Below, piece after piece: positions 1-10,052 of a stretch of DNA of 64,000 bases (positions within the stretch are counted from its first letter, which is position 1; each line of letters opens with the position of its first letter). The DNA comes from Colletotrichum lupini (taxonomy: Eukaryota > Ascomycota > Sordariomycetes > Glomerellales > Glomerellaceae). The stretch is from positions 868,001 through 932,000 of the forward strand of contig NC_064677.1 of the NCBI RefSeq assembly GCF_023278565.1, read 5' to 3'. The translations under genes and the position numbers were made by a program. Below the pieces are notes generated by a model, which was not told the origin of the DNA, did not search any database, and worked only from the letters and a program-made list of their open reading frames with translations.

Positions 1-1749
1 CCATAAGCCGTCGTCCCCGCGCTTGATGGACTTGAGGTAGTCTCTCATACCCGGATACGTCTCTTGCAAGACGCCCGCGTCACCAAACCACTTATACAAA
101 GTCCAAGGCACCAGTACAACAACATCATCCCACACTGCCTGCGGCACAGAAGGCCAAGGTCCGTCCTTCATAACGTTGGGCACCACAAGCGGGACGATAC
201 CGCCGGCGTCCTTTTGATCCAGGAGCACGTCTCGCATCCAGTTGCTCAGCATGCCCGCACAATCGTACAGAAACGAGGCCGTCGGACTAAAGATTTGGAT
301 GTCGCCCGTCCAGCCCAGGCGCTCATCGCGCTGCGGACAATCTGTGGGGACAGAGACGAAGTTCCCGCGCATGCTCCAGACGACGTTGTGGTGGAGCGTG
401 TTGACGTCGTCGTTGGAGCAGGAGAAGAAGCCTGTCCGCTGCATATCTGTGTGCATGACGACGGCTGACAGTGAGTCTAGCGTCACGTCGTCCCAGTCGT
501 CCAGCTCGACGTAGCGGAAGCCGTGGTAGGTGAAGTGAGGGGACCAGCTCTCTAGGACTCGGCCGCCGCCGAAGATGATCGTATCGGTCGCCTTTGCTGC
601 ACGGAGGGGTCGCGTTCCGAGTTGGCCGTTTTCAAGGACCTCCGCGTGGCGGATGGTGAGGCGGTGGCCGTCTGGCTTTGCGAGCTTTGGGATGACAAGT
701 TTGCCGACGAGATTCTGACCAAAGTCGACGAGTGTCTTGCCGTTGATGTCTTTGGAGACTTTGATGGGTTTGAGGGTCTCCGTTGTTCGGACTGGTGGAG
801 AGGATGCTGCTATGAGTGTAGGTTTCGGAAACGGTAGCGTCTCGACGGGGGTCCATCCGCTGTGGTCGTCGTGATGCCAGTCGTTTACTTCGAGGCCGAG
901 ATCGTACGTCTCACCGTCGTAGATGTCGCTTCCGACGATTGGTGAGGACCTGCACTCCCATGAATCGTCGGTCACAAGCTTCAAAGCTGGTCCTGCTCTA
1001 TCGTCGTCGCGGATCTCGAGCTGAGCTAGTACACCGATGCGGTCGCCGTAGAAGCAGGTTAAGCCCTCGCCCCAAAGAATTCGGCCCGCATACCACCCTT
1101 CGCTGACTTCCACTGTGAGAACGTTCCGTTGTCCAGGCTTTAGGAGATGCGCTACATCGAAGACCTGGTATTGAATGCGATGTTGGTAAGCAGTCCATCC
1201 GGGGGCGAGCCACTCGTTTCCGATGCGGTGGCCGTTGAGGTACGCTTCGTATCAGCCTAGCGCTGTGATGTAGAGTCTGGTAATACCGCCGCCTTTCACA
1301 TCGGGGCAGTCAAATACTTGACGGAATCGGACCGGCCGGATTCCCCGCTCATCGGGGTGTGAAGCGGTACGCGGGGGCGCGGTGATGGGCGTAGCTTTCC
1401 AGTCATCGAGGGAGAGCAGAGCGGTCTCTACGCTCGCCTCCAAGGACCATCCAGAGTCCATTCGGGCATTGTCCGAGGTCCCGTAAGACTTAACGACGAC
1501 TGTCGCCCTTTCTCCTGTTGCCAAAGGAGTGTCGGGCCATGGAATGAGTACTGTCGAAGCGTCCTCGATGTGGAATTCCCGGGCCGGCGGAGAGCCACGT
1601 GAGATTTTGATATCGTACGATGTCTGCTGCCAATTCTTTGCTATAGGGTCGGACTCGACGCGCCATGAGACGCGAGGGGTAGGAGAAGAGACACCAAGTC
1701 CGGTGGGATGGTGCTCGAAGCGCAAAGACGTGATCTTGAGTTGAGCCAT
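1..1749 (-). CDS. alpha-L-rhamnosidase, GH78 (N-terminal part; internal in-frame TGA; cut by window edge)
   Basis: Family knowledge: GH78 enzymes release terminal L-rhamnose from rhamnogalacturonan side chains and plant glycosides. The protein starts at the ATG at 1749 (MAQLKITSLRFEHH, the usual beginning of the family's N-terminal beta domain) and reads past the left edge of the window. The motif block CPQRDERLGWTGD is present about 460 residues in, and the preceding YEAYLNG and HRIGNEWLAPGW segments also fit GH78. No signal peptide is visible, so this is probably an intracellular family member. One TGA (1252-1254) interrupts the frame after ITALG, exactly before YEAYLNG; the frame is then open to base 1. 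It is therefore either a young pseudogene, a sequencing error, or a readthrough case. It is divergent from the regulator at 2847. Family call is firm; functional status is uncertain. Confidence 0.85.
1252..1254 (-). other. in-frame TGA inside the GH78 gene
   Basis: Read on the minus strand the codons are GCG CTA GGC TGA TAC GAA GCG TAC, giving ALG-stop-YEAY. Both flanks are conserved GH78 sequence in the same frame and there are no splice sites around the codon. The base after TGA is T, so the TGA-CTA readthrough context known from fungi is absent. Confidence 0.8.
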
Positions 1750-2846
1750 CTTCACATTCTGGGCAAAGGGTGCAAATGTATGTACTCGACTTTTAGGGAC
1801 ACACAAGGTTTAAATCAGCCAGAGTTGCTCTCCGGGCTTTACACCAACGGCTTCTCCTGCAGGGTCCCGCCAAGGGGGGGGTAAACGATGTTAAACATGA
1901 TCCACGGCCCCCGGGGATCGGCTCATGGCTTCGGCTTCTCTTTTTGACTTAAGAGTTCATCGAACCCCGCGGCCGGTGACATCAGCACCGAAACCCCGAG
2001 GTCCTGGCCCCGCCGTGCCGGCAAAGTTGAGGCCGAAGACGAAAACGCATCGGCCGATGCCAGTGCAGACTCTCACTTCTAGACATACACTCTCATATAC
2101 GAAACCGTTGAGTGCCAAATTTAAGCTATCAGATAGAAGTTCTGGCCAGGGTTACGAAAAACCTATTGGTATTCTCTCACTCTGTGAGCTCCAGACGTTC
2201 ATAACGCAGTGCCAAGAAATCACATCTGGATATTGTAGAACATGAAGCCCGATCAAGTCGGTCCATCGTAAGTATCGAAACCCCATAAGATTCTTAACGT
2301 CACGTGTTAGTTGCACGATCTGGCGATGTTGCGAAAGATACGCTCTTCTTCTCATTTTCTCTCACCGACACTCACCTGAACAACCTCTCGGTGACCCCCT
2401 CTCGCTGACATGTCGGTCTAGGTCCGTCCCTGAAGACTTGAACGCACCATAGGGAGTAAACACCCCCTTTCTAAACCCCCCAAAGGCCAATCATCAGCGG
2501 TCGACTTCCCCGCAAGTTCCGCTAACTTGGGTTCCCCGCAGCAATCAATGCGCCCATCTCCCCCCAGGGTTCGGCGCACTTAGCCATTGGACGCCAGCAA
2601 CATCCCAAATCCGCTAGTCGGGCAATTTTCGATGGGAGCAACGCAGTAGAGAGCCCAGAGGAGGTCACAGGTGAAGAGGAGATCCAGTCCTTTTTCTCCT
2701 CCCGCATGACCTACCGAAACCTTCCGATCCATGAGGTGGGCTTTGGCCGATTTCACGATACTTGGGTTGGGCTTCACTTCCATGTGTTCAAGACTGATTC
2801 TAGCCGGTGAGCAGTTGCATCAACGCCATCAACTACGTTTCTCACA
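1750..2846. promoter_or_regulatory. divergent intergenic region between GH78 and the PF11951 gene
   Basis: About 1.1 kb separates two divergent start codons. I looked on the plus strand for an upstream exon carrying a Zn2Cys6 cluster (two Cys three residues apart followed by a basic stretch) for the gene at 2847 and saw none. No other gene is recognised. It must hold both promoters; no specific operator could be assigned. Confidence 0.5.
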
Positions 2847-2939
2847 ATGCTCTCGCCCATGGCTAAGGATGACGAATCAACCGCGGCACCCTTCGACCGG
2901 GTAGAGAACACAGGCTCTCAGTCTCAGTCACAACCTCAG

Positions 2940-2971
<32 letters not shown>

Positions 2972-4614
2972 GCGTTCTCATGCACAATCTCACTCCCAAT
3001 CCCAAGCATTTTCACACTTCGGATCAGCCGTGACACCAGGTGCCTCGTCAACATGGGGCCTCGGCGAGCCAACACCCTCACACCATCTCTCATCCGAAGC
3101 ATCAACGTCGCCGGCCGAGTCGTGGAGGCTGGATGAGTTCGTCACCGACCCCGGCTATCTCGCGTATCAAGAGGAGCTGAGATGCCTCATCTTCAACACG
3201 GCGCAAACGGCAGCTCCCACGCGAGAGGGGACGCCGGAGGCAGCTGATGGCGGCTTTTCTGCTGGGGGCTTCGCGGCGCCGGGTACCATCTTAGGCGACG
3301 AGGGAGCCGCGCGACGGCAGGCCGGCCAGATTCTAGGGACAGGTCGGAGGTTGGAGTATTTGAAAAACTACGTCGGAGAAGTCGCGACATGGGTGAGTTT
3401 GCATCACATCTAACCTATTTACCACACCGTTGCCGATCCTCATTCTTCACAATAGCTCGACATGTTCGACAGCGACAGGGCTTTCGGCATACAAGTTCCT
3501 GTCCTTGCCCGGAGTTCCCCTGCACTCCTCTACGCCGTCCTCGCCCTCTCGGCGCGACAGATGGAGCGAAAAGAGGGGAAACAAACATCATTTGACAGCC
3601 TCGAGCTGTACCAGGAAGCTATCCGCCTACTAACGCCATTGCTGCAATCACGAGACCAAAAAATCATTCCCATCTGCACGATTCTATGCTGTCTCGAGAT
3701 GATGTCTGCCAGTGCCCAGGACTGGAGGAAACACCTCGAGGGGTGTGCCGCGCTCTTTGAATCATTCTACGTTCACGGTTTCAGCGGCGGACTACTTCAA
3801 GCCGTCTTCTGGTGTTACGCACGAATGGGTGTGTTCCAGTCCCTTGACTTCTTGATTCTACAAATGAATATTCTCTCTAACACAATCAACAGATCTTTGC
3901 GGTGCCCTCATTTCTGATGGAACAGAAAGCACCCTTCTCACCCCCTCAAAATGGCTCCCCAACGGCGCCTCGCACAACGAAGCAAGTGAGCTCTTCCACC
4001 AGTCCGGAACTCCCGACATGCACGCCAACTACGCCGTCTACCTCTGCGCCAAAGTCTGCGAGCTCGTCGCCGACAGGACGCGCTACTTTGAGCTCGGCGA
4101 CGCCAGCGGCTGCAGTAGCCCTGACGAGCTTACCGACCGCTGGATCCGCCTTTGGGAAGACCTCCAAGCCTGGACGCGCGACCGCCCGCCAGAGCTGCTG
4201 CCAGTCCAGAGCATCCAGAGCAGCCCGTTCCCTCAGATTCTGTTCCTGCACTGGGCGGCCATCTCTTCGAACCAGCTGTATCACACGGCCTGTACGCTCT
4301 TGCTCGGGTCCATGCCGCGGCCGCTTAACCTTAAGCTGAGTGGCGTCACGGGCTCTGCCATCTGGCATGCGAAATGCATCTGCGGTATATCGCTCGCGAA
4401 CCCACACCAGGGCTGCTTGAATAACGCCATCCAGCCCCTTTGGGTCGCGGGTCGACTTCTCAGTCACAAGTCGGAGCACGCTCTTCTCGTGAAGCTTATC
4501 CGCAGCATCGAGGCCGTGACGGGATGGGGCACATGTTGGAGAATCGACGATCTGGAGGCCGCTTGGGGCTACAAAGTCCGCAAAGAACTCAGGATCGCGG
4601 ACATGGTTAGGTGA
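2847..4614 (+). CDS. PF11951 (Fungal_trans_2) regulator-like protein lacking a Zn2Cys6 domain
   Basis: Model: exons 2847-3392, 3456-3828 and 3893-4614, giving 546 aa. Introns are GTGAGT...TAG (63 nt) and GTGTGT...CAG (63 nt). The N-terminal 90 residues are low-complexity Ser/Gln/His with an (HS)n run. From about residue 90 the protein matches the fungal-specific transcription factor domain PF11951: CGALISDGTEST, SKWLP, FPQILFLHW, NQLYHTA, WHAKCICGI and AVTGWGTCWR. Members normally begin with a C6 zinc cluster. None is encoded here or in the 1 kb upstream, so the protein probably does not bind DNA by itself. It is convergent with the complete PF11951 regulator at 4718-7129, whose domain shares NQLYHTA, WHA-x-CGIA and TGW blocks. 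It may be a remnant, or a regulatory partner; that is inference. Confidence 0.8.
2941..2970 (+). repeat. (CTCACT)5 hexanucleotide repeat coding for His-Ser
   Basis: Five perfect CTCACT units inside exon 1 of the PF11951 gene encode an alternating His-Ser tract. Copy number may vary between strains. A similar CTCACT run lies non-coding near 44080. Confidence 0.9.
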
Positions 4615-4717
4615 TTCGATTTTCATTATCATGATAATTACTTCAACTGCTTGTGTGGTAATGGTTACCTTGACTGGAGGGGAACGTGGTGTGCCCGCGT
4701 CCACAAAGCATGACTAT

Positions 4718-7129
4718 CTACATCAACCCCCAATCCTCTCGAACTTTCGTCGAGAAGCCGTCGACGTTCCATCCAGTCATGGATTTGATACGATCAAAGC
4801 ACCCCAAAATCGCCTTTTGCTGAGGCTCGTACGTCATCCGCTGTGCGGCCAGATATAATGACGCGACCAAGCAAAGATCCCAACTATCTCTCCGGTCATT
4901 GTTCAGCGCGATCCCACAGACGCGCTGAGCATGCCAAAGCGGCGACATGGACGAAGACGACGACTTCTTACCCGCTGCCGTCGCCGCCTGTAACGTCCGT
5001 GGTTTATTCTGAAGCAGCAGCAACATGGCCGTGTGATATAGCTGATTCGCAAAGACCGCGGCCCCGTTGGTGAAGAGGACGACGGGGAACAGCGTCTCGT
5101 CGCCGCCATCCATCTCCACCATGGGGCGAAATTCCTGCGCCCGGTTGGTGTACCAGGACCCGAGGGCGTCGCTGAGTATCGTCCAGCGGTGGACGGGCGT
5201 GAGCGGGACGCCGCCGCCGAGGTCGAGATCGGCTGGGGTTTGTGGTGGGAGGCTGCCTGAGCAGAAGTTGATTACCTTTGCGCAGAGGAGGAGGGGTTCG
5301 ATGGTGTATTGAAAAATTGTCTCCGCGATGGTGGAGGAGTTCCACTGTTGTGGGGTCGGGTTGTAGGATAGATGTTCGGGGATCGAGATGGGAGCCCCAG
5401 TTACGAGTGCGGCTGCAAGTTCTACGTTTTATTAGCCTTTGACTAGCTGTGATGTGACTCATACATCACGAAAGGGGTGTTGGAACGGCGAGTATACCTA
5501 GTCGAACCAAGACTGATAATATCGAAACGGTCTTTGGAGTTGCTTCCGCCAGTGCCACATTCCAAAAGTTGTGATCTATGCTACTCGACAGGCTATTCCA
5601 GCTGCTGGGGATGTCGGAGATGAATTGGCATGCCGTAGATAGAGTCAAGTGGACCAGATCGCTGTCGTTGATGACCGGTCCGCTGAGCTGAAAAGCTTTC
5701 GTCTCAGCCAGAGACTTGAGGTATCCGACGTCGCCGGATACGATGCGCAGATCGGCCTGCTGTGCCGTTGCAGCAACGGCAAGAAGCGAGTGAAGCACCG
5801 ATTCGGATTCGATGGCGAGGCGAGAAACGTAGAGACCAAAGGTTTGTCCCATATCACACAAGTCAAGCTGCGGAGCAATCATCATTAGCAATTCAACAAC
5901 CAAACCCTCACACACACAAGGCTTGGTGTTGGACTCACCCATGGCGCGAGCTGATACCTAAAGTGACGCAACAGCTGCAGCAGGCGATCTTGCGAAATGC
6001 CGCCAGCAGCAGACACGCCAGACCCTCTCCTCTCCCTCGTTGAGTTCGGCGACAGCGACATCATCTCTCCGGGGCTCACCACACCGATACTATCACCACC
6101 AACAACCGCAAAGGACCCGGAGCCATGATCAGGCGACTGACCTAGCCCCGCTGGCCCTTCGTTTCCGAGCGACAGCAAGACATTCAAGGCCGTCTCGTAG
6201 GCAGCGTCATTATTTGGTGATGGCCCCGTCAGCTTCCCCGTGATATCAAGATTTCGCACCGGTGATGAGAGGCTATCATGACTCCCGAGGCTACCCAGAC
6301 TCTGTGGTGGCCGCCATTGCTCGAGCGGTGGGTGCTGGCGGCTGTGATTCAGCGTCGCGAGGCTCGGCTCGAGAGGTGATGGTTTAGTCGTCGCCGCTGG
6401 CGATGGTTCTGGGGGTTGGGTATCTGCGTGGAAGGTTATCACCGTTTGCGTTGGCGTTTGCGAAGGCGGCGGTGGCGGTAGAGATGAGTGGTTGCGGTTC
6501 AGATCGTTTGCGACATTCCCGTTGACTCCATGTTGCTCGCGCGGCGGAGACGATGCATGTAATGACGGATCTTTGGCGGCTTGTTTGGACGACCCGGCAC
6601 CTACGAACTAGATCTATGTGTGAGTCGAGAAACACTAAGCCGGGTGATGGTTCCTAGTAGTTTACGGACCTGAAGGCGCGAGTATTTTGGCGTTGTCGCA
6701 TCGGGCACCTTGGGCGAAGATGACACCGTCAATGCATTCTTATTCAAGAATGTCAGTCTGGGGCCGTAGTGGCACTCAAAGTTTCCGTCGATGCAGCGCT
6801 GACATCGCGGCTTTCCTTCATCGCCTACATTTGGTCAATAAAGAGTGTCAACAGTAACTTGATGAAGCGTCACCGAGTAAACATAGCTAAGCTGCAGTGT
6901 CATGCGACGTCATGCCAGCTCTGCTCGGTGAGATAACATCTCAGTGGGTCTTGAACAACATTTACGAGCATTACGAAAAGAGACCTGGAGACAGTGAGAG
7001 AGGCTTACATTTGCGGCGTCGGACCCGACATTTCATACACCCCGTCCGCGTCCTCTTGTGCCTCTGTTTCGAACCTCCTGCTCCTGCTCCAGAGCCGCTT
7101 GCTGATACTGAATCCGTATCATCCGTCAT
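4718..7129 (-). CDS. Zn2Cys6 transcription factor with PF11951 domain
   Basis: Model (minus): exons 7129-7009, 6824-6666, 6600-5939, 5867-5498 and 5412-4718, 668 aa; all phases agree. The zinc cluster is perfect, C31-x2-C34-x6-C41-x6-C48-x2-C51-x6-C58, preceded by a basic KQRHKRTRTG stretch; the first intron splits the codon of C41. Residues about 75-260 are Ser/Pro-rich linker. The PF11951 regulator domain follows, with QTFGLYVSRLAIES, FANQLYHTAMLLLL, WHAQRVCGIALN and SMTGWN. It is predicted to be a nuclear sequence-specific regulator. It is divergent from the xylose-reductase-type gene at 8085, so a role in pentose or polyol use is plausible but unproven; Sordariomycete L-arabinose regulators such as ARA1 are worth comparing. 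The second donor was chosen as GTAAAC because only that keeps the frame. Confidence 0.88.
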
Positions 7130-8084
7130 TATCGCAACCAGCTGCTATGTTTGGGGTGCTTGTTGTGTGCCCATGGCTGAAGAACGGACAACAGCGGCTG
7201 GAGGGGATAATCTTGTCGGATTGGGAAGGCGGAAAAGGTCCCCAACAAATAGTGGAGGGTTTCCCGAGGTACGGACGGGCTCGACTCCAGGAACTCTAGG
7301 GCTATGGATGGGGAAGAAAGAGCTTTGCTGGAGTCTCTGGAGAAAGTTGGTGTGTGTGGAACAGGGGAAGGACCGGTTTACAGCGACAAGTCGGGGCTTA
7401 GTTGACGCGAGTGCGGTTCGGGATAAGTGTTTGCAGGGACAGTGCTGTTTGTGGATATTACCCGTGGGGTTTGATCACTGATGGGATGATTTTCATGCTT
7501 TGGCGAGTGAGACGACGTTCAGTAAGTCTGCGGTAAATACGCGACGAGTCTTAAATCTGAGATTTACTCTGGCCGGACATCTTCCGATACGATCCGTGTA
7601 TACTTCTCTTGAGTCTGTATACTAATAACCACTAGACACTCAGCTCACAATCCCCATTCAACTATGAGGTGGACGGCAGAGAAGCTCATCTCCTTGAAGC
7701 GGGCTTCTAACCCCTCGTAGAACCCAGTCGAACACGAGTCAAACCGGGGGACGCTAAGCGCGGGGATACATGCTCTTTTCTGAATCATCAAGGCTTAAGA
7801 TTGCCATATCCGGTAAGCTCTGCCACCTTGCCTCTCAGGCTCAACCCCTCCATGATGATGCTCAGAAGAACAGCCGGAGGGATGGGTGCTCTACTGACGG
7901 AGGCGGGGTTGTGTGCGCTTTTTGACTGAGGGCGGGGTTAAACGCAAGGAAAAAAAAGTAGAATCTTGTCACAGAGCATATTAGAACTCAAAGCTCGTCA
8001 TTCTAGAGCAACCTCATCTCATACATCACGCAACTTCACTTCCTGTCACTCTAGTATCTATACCCCCTTTTCAAAATCTTCATA
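7130..8084. promoter_or_regulatory. shared divergent promoter with clustered CreA-type sites
   Basis: The 955 bp between the Zn2Cys6 regulator and the xylose-reductase-type gene contain five plus-strand matches to the CreA consensus SYGGRG: 7744-7749, 7760-7765, 7874-7879, 7903-7908 and 7932-7937, the last two within GCGGGGTT. Two GGCTRR motifs of the XlnR/XYR1 type lie at 7175-7180 and 7196-7201, close to the regulator's start. Such short motifs also occur by chance; the clustering near the reductase gene fits carbon catabolite repression of a sugar gene. Confidence 0.45.
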
Positions 8085-9192
8085 ATGGGCAAGGACACCA
8101 TCACTCTCGCTTCCGGCCGTGAGATGCCCCTCGTGGGCTTCGGTCTGTGGAAGGTTCCCCGCGAGACCTGCGCCGATACCGTCTACAACGTGAGTTTCAT
8201 CCAAGCGCTCAGCTCTACGCACAAGTGAACATGTTTTCTAATCCGTGACTGTAATCAATTAGGCTATCAAGACCGGTTACCGCCTCTTCGATGGCGCCTA
8301 CGACTATCAGAATGAGAAGGAGGCCGGCGAGGGTGTTCGCCGCGCCATCGCCGACGGTCTGGTGAAGCGTGAGGACATCTTCATCACCACCAAGCTGTGG
8401 AACAACTACCACCGCAAGGAGCATGCCGTCGCCATGGCAAAGAAGCAGAACGAGACCTGGGGCCTGGGCTACATTGACCTGTTCCTCATTCACTTCCCTG
8501 TTGCACTCAAGTACATTGAGCCCTCCAAGCTCGAGTACCCCGTAAGTTCATGAATGCCATCATCATTTTAACCAAAGATTTGCTGACTTGGAGACCCCAA
8601 GTGCTGGTGGATGGACGCCGCGCAGACCATCGTCGAGCCCGACAACGTCCCCATCCGCGAGACCTGGGAGTGCATGGAGCAGATCGCAGACGAGGGCATC
8701 GCAAAGTCCATCGGCGTCTCCAACTTCCAGGCCCAGTCCCTCTACGACATCCAGTCCTACGCCCGCCACCCCATCTCCGCCCTGCAGATCGAGCACCACC
8801 CGTACCTCGTCCAGCCCGACCTCATCTCCATGGCCCAGGAGAACAAGATCGCCGTCACGGCCTACTCCTCCTTTGGCCCCCAGTCCTTCCTCGAGATCTC
8901 CAACAAGCGCGCCACCGGCGCTCAGGGCCTCTTTGAGGTCGATGCCATTAAGGCGATCGCGGACAAGTACAAGGTCACTCCCGCGCAGGTCCTGCTGCGC
9001 TGGGCTACCCAGCGCGGCGTCGCTGTCATTCCCAAGAGCAACAGCCAGCACCGCCTGAAGCAGAACCTCGAGGTCAACGGCTTTGACCTGACTGCCGAGG
9101 AGATCGAGTCCATCTCTGACCTTGACCGTGGTCTCCGCTTCAACGACCCTGGGTTCTACCTGCCCCAGCGCCCTCTGCGCATCTTCGCATAA
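8085..9192 (+). CDS. xyl1: NAD(P)H-dependent D-xylose reductase (aldo-keto reductase)
   Basis: Exons 8085-8189, 8263-8541 and 8602-9192 give 324 aa, the usual size for fungal xylose reductases. These cytosolic enzymes reduce D-xylose to xylitol and L-arabinose to L-arabinitol. The AKR tetrad is visible as D45, Y50 ([14 protein letters not shown]), K79 (TTKLWN) and H112 (LIHFP). Further family marks are [16 protein letters not shown], the cofactor motif IPKSN and the terminal GLRFNDP...IFA. Introns use GTGAGT and GTAAGT donors. It is divergent from a Zn2Cys6 regulator and followed by a polyol dehydrogenase on the same strand, the next type of step in pentose catabolism. Assignment to this AKR group is strong; sugar preference is inferred from the family. 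Confidence 0.92.
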
Positions 9193-10052
9193 ACGAAGTC
9201 TGAGATGAGAGTTGCGGTATTATATGGATCTGGATAAAAGGAACCTTGACGGGATTAGTAGTCATAGAACCTGCTACGAATTAATGAAAACAATTTTGCC
9301 CAACTATCACGCCCTCGTTCGTGTTTTCTTGTGCCTGTGTCTGATGAGCGACAAGTATCCATTCCAACAACAAGAGTGAATGCACTTGCTCGTCATCTTC
9401 AAGTCTAGGCTCTGATACTGCCGCGATTGCGTCGAATTGGCCGTGCTGTCTGTCGCCGAACCCGCATCGATGCCGGCTCGGAACTCGGCGGCTTCGGGGG
9501 TGACAAAACCAACCGCTTCCCATAGATCGTCCAGAGCCAATCATCTGGACGAACTACACACAGCCGGCATGTTCCCCGGCGCAACGATCTAGAACTGCCG
9601 GGCGGTGCTTAACATATCCAAATCAGGCAATGACTTGAGCAAGGCGCGACAGAAGAGGCATTCTTAATCGCTCGGTCGGTTCCCCGCATGTTGCCCAGAC
9701 CCTTAGCTAGGTTGAGCTGTTGGAAATTCGGACATTGTTACCGGCAGAGGGGTATCACACGACGATGGAAAAAAATAATAATTGTTTGACGGGACAGGAC
9801 GCATAGAGGGTTATAGACTAAGAGCGCTTCCTCAACGAATCCTGTCAAATTGAGATGTCTAGCCGTTTCCCCTTTCACATCACGTTTCTTCCAGCGACTG
9901 TCCTTAAACATTTGTTTCTCTCTTCCGTGTTGATCCCAACTACATCGTTTCGACATTGCTAGCAGTTGTCCATATACTTGTAAAAGCAGTCGTTCCTCTA
10001 AGTCACTGTCATCTCCCTTGCATTTTATTCCCGGAGACCAACCACCTGCAGG
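9193..10052. other. intergenic region between reductase and polyol dehydrogenase
   Basis: No convincing coding region on either strand. It should contain the terminator of the reductase gene and the promoter of the dehydrogenase. Confidence 0.5.

Noticed and set aside
1252..1254. Selenocysteine or programmed readthrough at the GH78 TGA
   Set aside because: Ascomycetes of this type are not known to use selenocysteine, and the following base context is TAC rather than CTA. Error or mutation is more likely.
2941..2970. CRISPR-like or regulatory array
   Set aside because: Plain in-frame hexanucleotide repeat in a eukaryotic coding exon; no spacers.
3946..4704. 252-aa minus-strand frame opposite the PF11951 gene
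   Set aside because: It overlaps well-supported exon 3 of the plus-strand gene and has no recognisable motifs.
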